NCBI RefSeq assembly: GCF_051622035.1
Contig: NC_135366.1
Coordinates: forward strand, 8,215,001-8,279,000
Direction of reading: 5' to 3'
Length of the DNA: 64,000 nucleotides
From: Arctopsyche grandis
Taxonomy: Eukaryota; Arthropoda; Insecta; Trichoptera; Hydropsychidae
Under the pieces are notes generated by a model. That model saw only the letters and a program-made list of their open reading frames with translations. It was not told the origin of the DNA and did no database searches. The position numbers and the translations under genes are program-made. Within the stretch, counting starts at the first letter, position 1; every line of letters begins with the position of its first letter. Shown here in pieces: positions 59,438-64,000 of the stretch.

Positions 59438-60708
59438 ATATATATTTATTTTTCTCATCTCTCTCTATTTTTTCGACCATAGTGGCACATTAGGGACTCC
59501 TGTAGTGCTACAATGGTCCAAACTTAAATAAATAAATAAATAATTGACCTTCATTTTAGATAGTATTCAATTAAAAATTAAACTGATTATTCACTTGGTA
59601 CACATTAACTCATAAAAACTAATTTTACTAGAAAAAATTCAGAGTTAAAAAAATACAGACAAATAAAATATTGCTTTTGTGACAAATAAAAACAAGTAGG
59701 ATTTAAGTAGATATCACAAAAAAATAATTCGAGTAGTAAAAATAAACATGATTAAAAAATACTAACGCCGTGAATTAATCAATTCCAGTGATAATAATTT
59801 TTCTTATGTGCACTATATTTGTTGAATGTTAGAATAATCGTATATAATAATTGTATATTGCGTGCGTGCGTGCCTACGTGCCAAATGCGTGTGAATGTTC
59901 GCTTACACGCTCCGTCTCTCTTTCTCCCCTTGGAATCGTATATCGTGGAAAGAAACGCGGCATATCACAGGATCGGCCGACATAAACAAAAGAATATATG
60001 AAAAATACGAATTTTCTTTTGCAAAAAAAATTATTAAATTATTATTAATTCCGTTGATCCGAATTGCGATATTTCACCGATTGAACAATTGTGTACACAG
60101 GACACTAGTTTATTTAAAATTGAATAATTTGTTTTTGGCACAATACATTTGTTACATTATTACTTTACATTTATGAAAGTGAATATGGTCAAAATTAAAT
60201 TTCAATTGATTAGCACCCTAAATTACATAAATTTAGAATTCACGCATTAATTTAAAATTCATAATACGTTCTTATCTCACAAGTTATGAACGAGAACGAA
60301 ACGTCGAGTACGGTGACTCGAAGGAAATTACAAAACGAAGAAACATTACGTGCCATCCCTCTCGTTGTACAGTAGAAAGTGTGACCGATGTACGACAACC
60401 GAATTTTAAACGAGTGATTCATACTATTGGAAATCAACAAGATTTGTTAAATTTTAAGAGGCTAACTGAAATCATTAAATTTTTCAACATCCTCGAGGTC
60501 TTAAGTACTGTTGAATAATTATGCGTGCCATCGGTTCGTCAAAGTAGCATCGTTTTGTATGCATTCGATATGTCCCCACCACCACTGCATGCAGCTTTAT
60601 TCCTTCTGTTCTGCGACATAAATTTTAGAAGCTTCTGTATACCCGTCAGAGCAACTTCGTTCGGAATTTGTGCTGCGTTTACATTGTCATTTTCATTTTT
60701 TTTTTTAG
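59438..60708. other. Stretch upstream of the GMC gene
   Basis: No supported exon is visible. The segment 60280-60720 is less AT-rich and may hold promoter elements of the GMC gene, ending in a pyrimidine tract and AG at 60708. Confidence 0.4.
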
Positions 60709-60783
60709 AAACTGTTAAACTATGAAGAAGGATTGTTTCGCTTCGAACTGAATACTATACATTCGAGTGTTAAAAAATACAAA

Positions 60784-63322
60784 ATGAGTGCAATAGTGGG
60801 TGCGGCTACAGCACTTGGTGGAGCGGCTGCGAGTGCATCGTCTCAAGTTGCATGGTTTATTCCCATGTTGGTAGGAGCGATAGCATTCTTTCAGTATGAA
60901 ATGATGGATCCCGAATCGAGAGTTGCTGATACAGAATCCGATGAATTATTGAAGGAATACGATTTTATAGTCGTTGGGTCGGGATCGGCAGGTATGTCGC
61001 AGATCAACAATGCTCTAAGATTAAATCAATGTTCAAAATCTAACGATGATTTGTGTTTTAGGCGCAGTGTTGGCTAATAGATTGACGGAGATGGAAAATT
61101 GGAACGTTTTACTGTTGGAAGCTGGAGGAGATGAAACTGAAATAAGTGATGTGCCACTACTTGCTGCATATTTACAACTAAGCAAACTTGATTGGAAATA
61201 TAAAAGTGAACCACAGGGTACTGCTTGTTTAGGTATAATTTCTGATATATTTTTTATTGTATTTTTAATTTATACCAGGAAGGCCTAACAAGTAACCCCG
61301 ATGTGTCTTCCTGGCCAGGAACATTGTATATTTGATACAAATATTATAAGTATTATACAAAGTACACAAATACATATCAATTAATATCCACAGAGACAAA
61401 TTTGTAAACTTGCAGCATTTTAAACGATCCAGCGAAATTCAGTAAATACATATCAATTAACATCCATAGAGACATCTGTAAATTTGCAGCATTTTATACA
61501 ATTCGGGATTTTATACAATTCGAGATTTTGCGTGTAAATAAGTAAGTTTGCCAATTTGTTGCAACCGTTTCAATGAAAATCAGATAAATTGGCAAACTCT
61601 GATAGGAAACGATCGACTTCACAATTCAAAGTCTGGCCAGCAGAAACCAGTGGGATTTGAACCCGTAACCATTCTGTTCAAAGCCACTATATGCTAACCA
61701 CTAGTCTATTCTGCTGGTTATTATTATATTATATGTATTATACTATTGTAATTGTGCACTTCTATGTATCAGAATGTTTTCTAGTATCAAGTGTGGAATT
61801 TATTTCGAATTGTTGAATTGTTTCAGCTATGGAAGGTGGACGATGTAATTGGCCTCGCGGAAAAGTCTTGGGCGGTTCATCAGTCCTCAATTACATGTTA
61901 TACCTTCGCGGTAATCACAAGGACTACGATATGTGGGAAACGCTGGGAAATCCTGGCTGGGGTTCTAAAGAAGCCTTATATTACTTCAAGAAGTCTGAAG
62001 ATAACAGAAATCCGTATCTAACAGAGACTCCTTATCATTCAACTGGTGGATATTTAACCGTGGGGGAAGCACCTTATCATACGCCATTAGCAGCAGCATT
62101 TGTACAAGCCGGGGTGGAAATGGGTTACGATAACAGAGACATTAACGGAGAAAAACAAACCGGGTTCATGATAGCTCAAGGGACGATTAGACGAGGAAGT
62201 CGATGCTCAACTGCCAAAGCATTCATTAGACCAGCTCGTTTGAGGAAAAACTTGGACGTATCTATGAACGCTTTCGTCACTAAGATATTGATAGATCCAG
62301 TGAGCAAAATAGCATTCGGAGTTGAATTCATCAAAGACAAACAAGTGCATAGGATAAGAGCTACCAAAGAAGTAATAATATCGACTGGCTCTGTTAATTC
62401 TCCACAACTTCTGATGCTGTCTGGAGTGGGACCTAAGGCTGAGCTGATAAAGCATGGTATACCAGTTATACAAGACCTTCCAGGAGTTGGAGAAAATCTG
62501 CAGGATCACATAGCATTAGGCGGTTTAACTTTCATGATAAATCAACCTGTCGCAATCGTTGAATCTAGATTACATACCGTGTCCTCGCTGATGCAATACG
62601 CTGTGTTTGGTGAAGGTCCTCTTACAATTATGGGAGGAGTCGAAGGTTTAGCCTTCGTCAACACGAAGTATGCAAACGCCTCAAACGATTTTCCAGATAT
62701 AGAATTTCATTTCATATCAGGTTCAACGAATTCTGACGGTGGAAATCAATTGAAAAAAGCCCACGGATTAACAGATAAGTTCTACCAAGCAGTATTTGGG
62801 CCAATAAATAATTTGGACACTTGGAGCATATTACCAATGTTACTAAGACCGAAGAGTAAAGGATCGATCAAGCTGCGAAGTAAAAATCCCTACGATTATC
62901 CTTACATATATCCGAATTACTTCAAAGACGAACAGGATCTACACACGTTGAGGGAAGGAGTCAAAATAGCAATAGCACTATCGAGGACGAAGGCGATGCA
63001 AAGATTCGGATCCAAGTTATCTCCTCACGTGTTTCCAGCTTGCGCTCACGTACAGCAATACACAGATCAACATTTTGAATGTATGATGAGGCAGTATTCG
63101 GCAACCGTGTATCACCCAGTAGGGACTTGTAAAATGGGTCCTTATTGGGACAAGACGGCCGTGGTCGATCCTCAATTGATGGTGTATGGCGTGAGGGGTT
63201 TGAGGGTAGTGGATGCGAGTATCATGCCGGATCTCGTCAGCGGTAATACAAACGCTCCTGTGATGATGATTGGGGAAAAAGCGAGCGACATGATCAAGGA
63301 GTTTTGGCTGAGAAATAGATGA
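60784..63322 (+). CDS. GMC oxidoreductase (glucose-dehydrogenase-like, FAD)
   Basis: Three exons (60784-60991, 61062-61232, 61827-63322) splice in phase 1 at both junctions to 624 aa, a usual insect GMC length. Residues 1-40 are hydrophobic and could be a signal or signal-anchor ([15 protein letters not shown]). The FAD-binding motif [15 protein letters not shown] spans exons 1-2. GMC signature 1 is [19 protein letters not shown] and signature 2 is [16 protein letters not shown]. The C-terminal active-site blocks are [12 protein letters not shown] (His) and [16 protein letters not shown] (Asn). It should oxidise an alcohol, sugar or steroid-like substrate with FAD. The substrate is not readable. 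It lies in reverse orientation inside the region between flotillin-2 exon 2 and its missing exon 1. AATATAAAG lies about 210 bp after the stop. Confidence 0.95.
61272..61722 (-). mobile_element. tRNA-derived SINE in GMC intron 2
   Basis: On the minus strand the head reads AGACTAGTGGTTAGCATATAG (A box) and CGGGTTCAAATCCC (B box), with the arms CCAGCAGA and TCTGCTGG closing a tRNA-like fold. The body contains a tandem pair of about 85-bp units sharing ATGTTAATTGATATGTATTT. It ends near the inverted run CCTGGCCAGGAAG, TTAGGCCTTCCTGGT. It is not an intact tRNA gene. Confidence 0.65.
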
Positions 63323-64000
63323 TCTGGACGAGTCACCGGCAATAGTGAAAAATTCGGTGATATTGTGTTATATCGGTGGTACTATGAAAATATGTCTAAC
63401 CGACGTGTGATCGAGGTGTACATACATACATATATTTGTTTTAATTAAGTAATATTTATTACAATACAATGTTGAATGAAGTTGTATGAGATTGTAGTTC
63501 ATAAGTGTACAGAAATAATACTGTAAAATATAAAGAGTCAAATAATTATATTCAGTTTTTTTCTATAGGCAAAATAAACTTTATTCACTTGTTTGAAGAA
63601 ATTTAATTGTAAAAAATAAAAAAATAAATAATACATATTTGTAAATACGACATCTATGTATTTTTTTGAAAAATAGTGTTTAATTACTGAGGTAGTGACA
63701 TCTACAGAAATGGTATGTAAAATTTTTATAGCACATGTCAAAAGAAAATGAGGTGAAAACTCCAAATGACTACATATACTAGTATAAAATATTTATGTAT
63801 GTACATTCAAATAAATGACAGAAGTCTTCCATATAAATATATAATGACCAGGATTTTTCTGTATTTATTTAAGAATACTTGGGAAAGCCGGAATAGCCAC
63901 TGAACCTAAAAGGTTTGTTTGTTAATACAAATATCAAAGATAAAAATGAATAAAAAAAAGAAATACATATAACTCAAAATAGAGGAAAATTAAATAAACA
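63323..64000. other. GMC 3'UTR and intergenic
   Basis: No further exon is seen. Likely polyadenylation signals occur near 63525-63575. The missing flotillin-2 first exon was sought on the minus strand and not found. Confidence 0.5.

Noticed and set aside
61640-61722. Possible tRNA gene on the minus strand
   Set aside because: A and B boxes are present, but the cloverleaf is incomplete and it continues into a SINE body.

Overview
This is a spliced eukaryotic window, strongly AT-rich, with short GT-AG introns and many DNA transposons. The gene content points to an insect: a GD-type (gastrulation-defective-like) clip-less serine protease, an insect-type GMC oxidoreductase and flotillin-2. The GMC gene lies on the strand opposite flotillin-2 and between flotillin-2 and its missing first exon. 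From memory, this arrangement (GMC genes inside a large flo-2 intron) is conserved across several insect orders. The insect order cannot be fixed from the sequence alone.

Layout. Bases 2-112 are the last codons of an unidentified plus-strand gene. Bases 3535-4005 are the last two exons of an unrecognised small cysteine-containing protein (+). Bases 7674-13760 hold a complete 11-exon GD-like serine protease (+, 648 aa), with five or more transposon insertions in its introns. Bases 13979-14650 hold a complete 4-exon complex I subunit NDUFA7 (-, 110 aa). Bases 15637-15949 are a small ORF pair broken by one frameshift (+). Bases 16236-21319 hold a complete 15-exon 10-formyltetrahydrofolate dehydrogenase (ALDH1L, -, 931 aa). 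Bases 25939-31733 hold a complete 9-exon vanin/biotinidase-like amidohydrolase (-, 546 aa). Bases 35405-52631 hold flotillin-2 (-), with seven coding exons and the first coding exon not found. Bases 60784-63322 hold a complete 3-exon GMC oxidoreductase (+, 624 aa), with a candidate 5'UTR exon near 54.6 kb.

Metabolic theme. NDUFA7 is a respiratory complex I subunit. ALDH1L oxidises 10-formyl-THF in one-carbon metabolism. The vanin-like enzyme is a GPI-anchored ectoenzyme candidate. Flotillin-2 is a membrane-microdomain scaffold. Apart from the flo-2/GMC nesting there is no sign that these neighbours work together.

The most interesting candidate is in flotillin-2. Two separate minus-strand mini-exons (40700-40770 and 38565-38629) each start with ATG, encode one hydrophobic helix ending in Lys plus AG, and finish in phase 2 at a good donor. 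Only one flotillin-2 exon accepts phase 2, the one at 35710-35893. If they are spliced to it, they would make short proteins with a single transmembrane anchor and the flotillin C-terminal region but no PHB/SPFH domain.

The second theme is transposon archaeology. Many elements are bounded by exact target-site duplications: 9-bp palindromic Mutator-like elements, 8-bp hAT-type MITEs and foldbacks, TTAA piggyBac-type MITEs, a TAA Harbinger-type MITE, and Helitrons including a head-to-tail junction. Several nested insertions are readable to the base.
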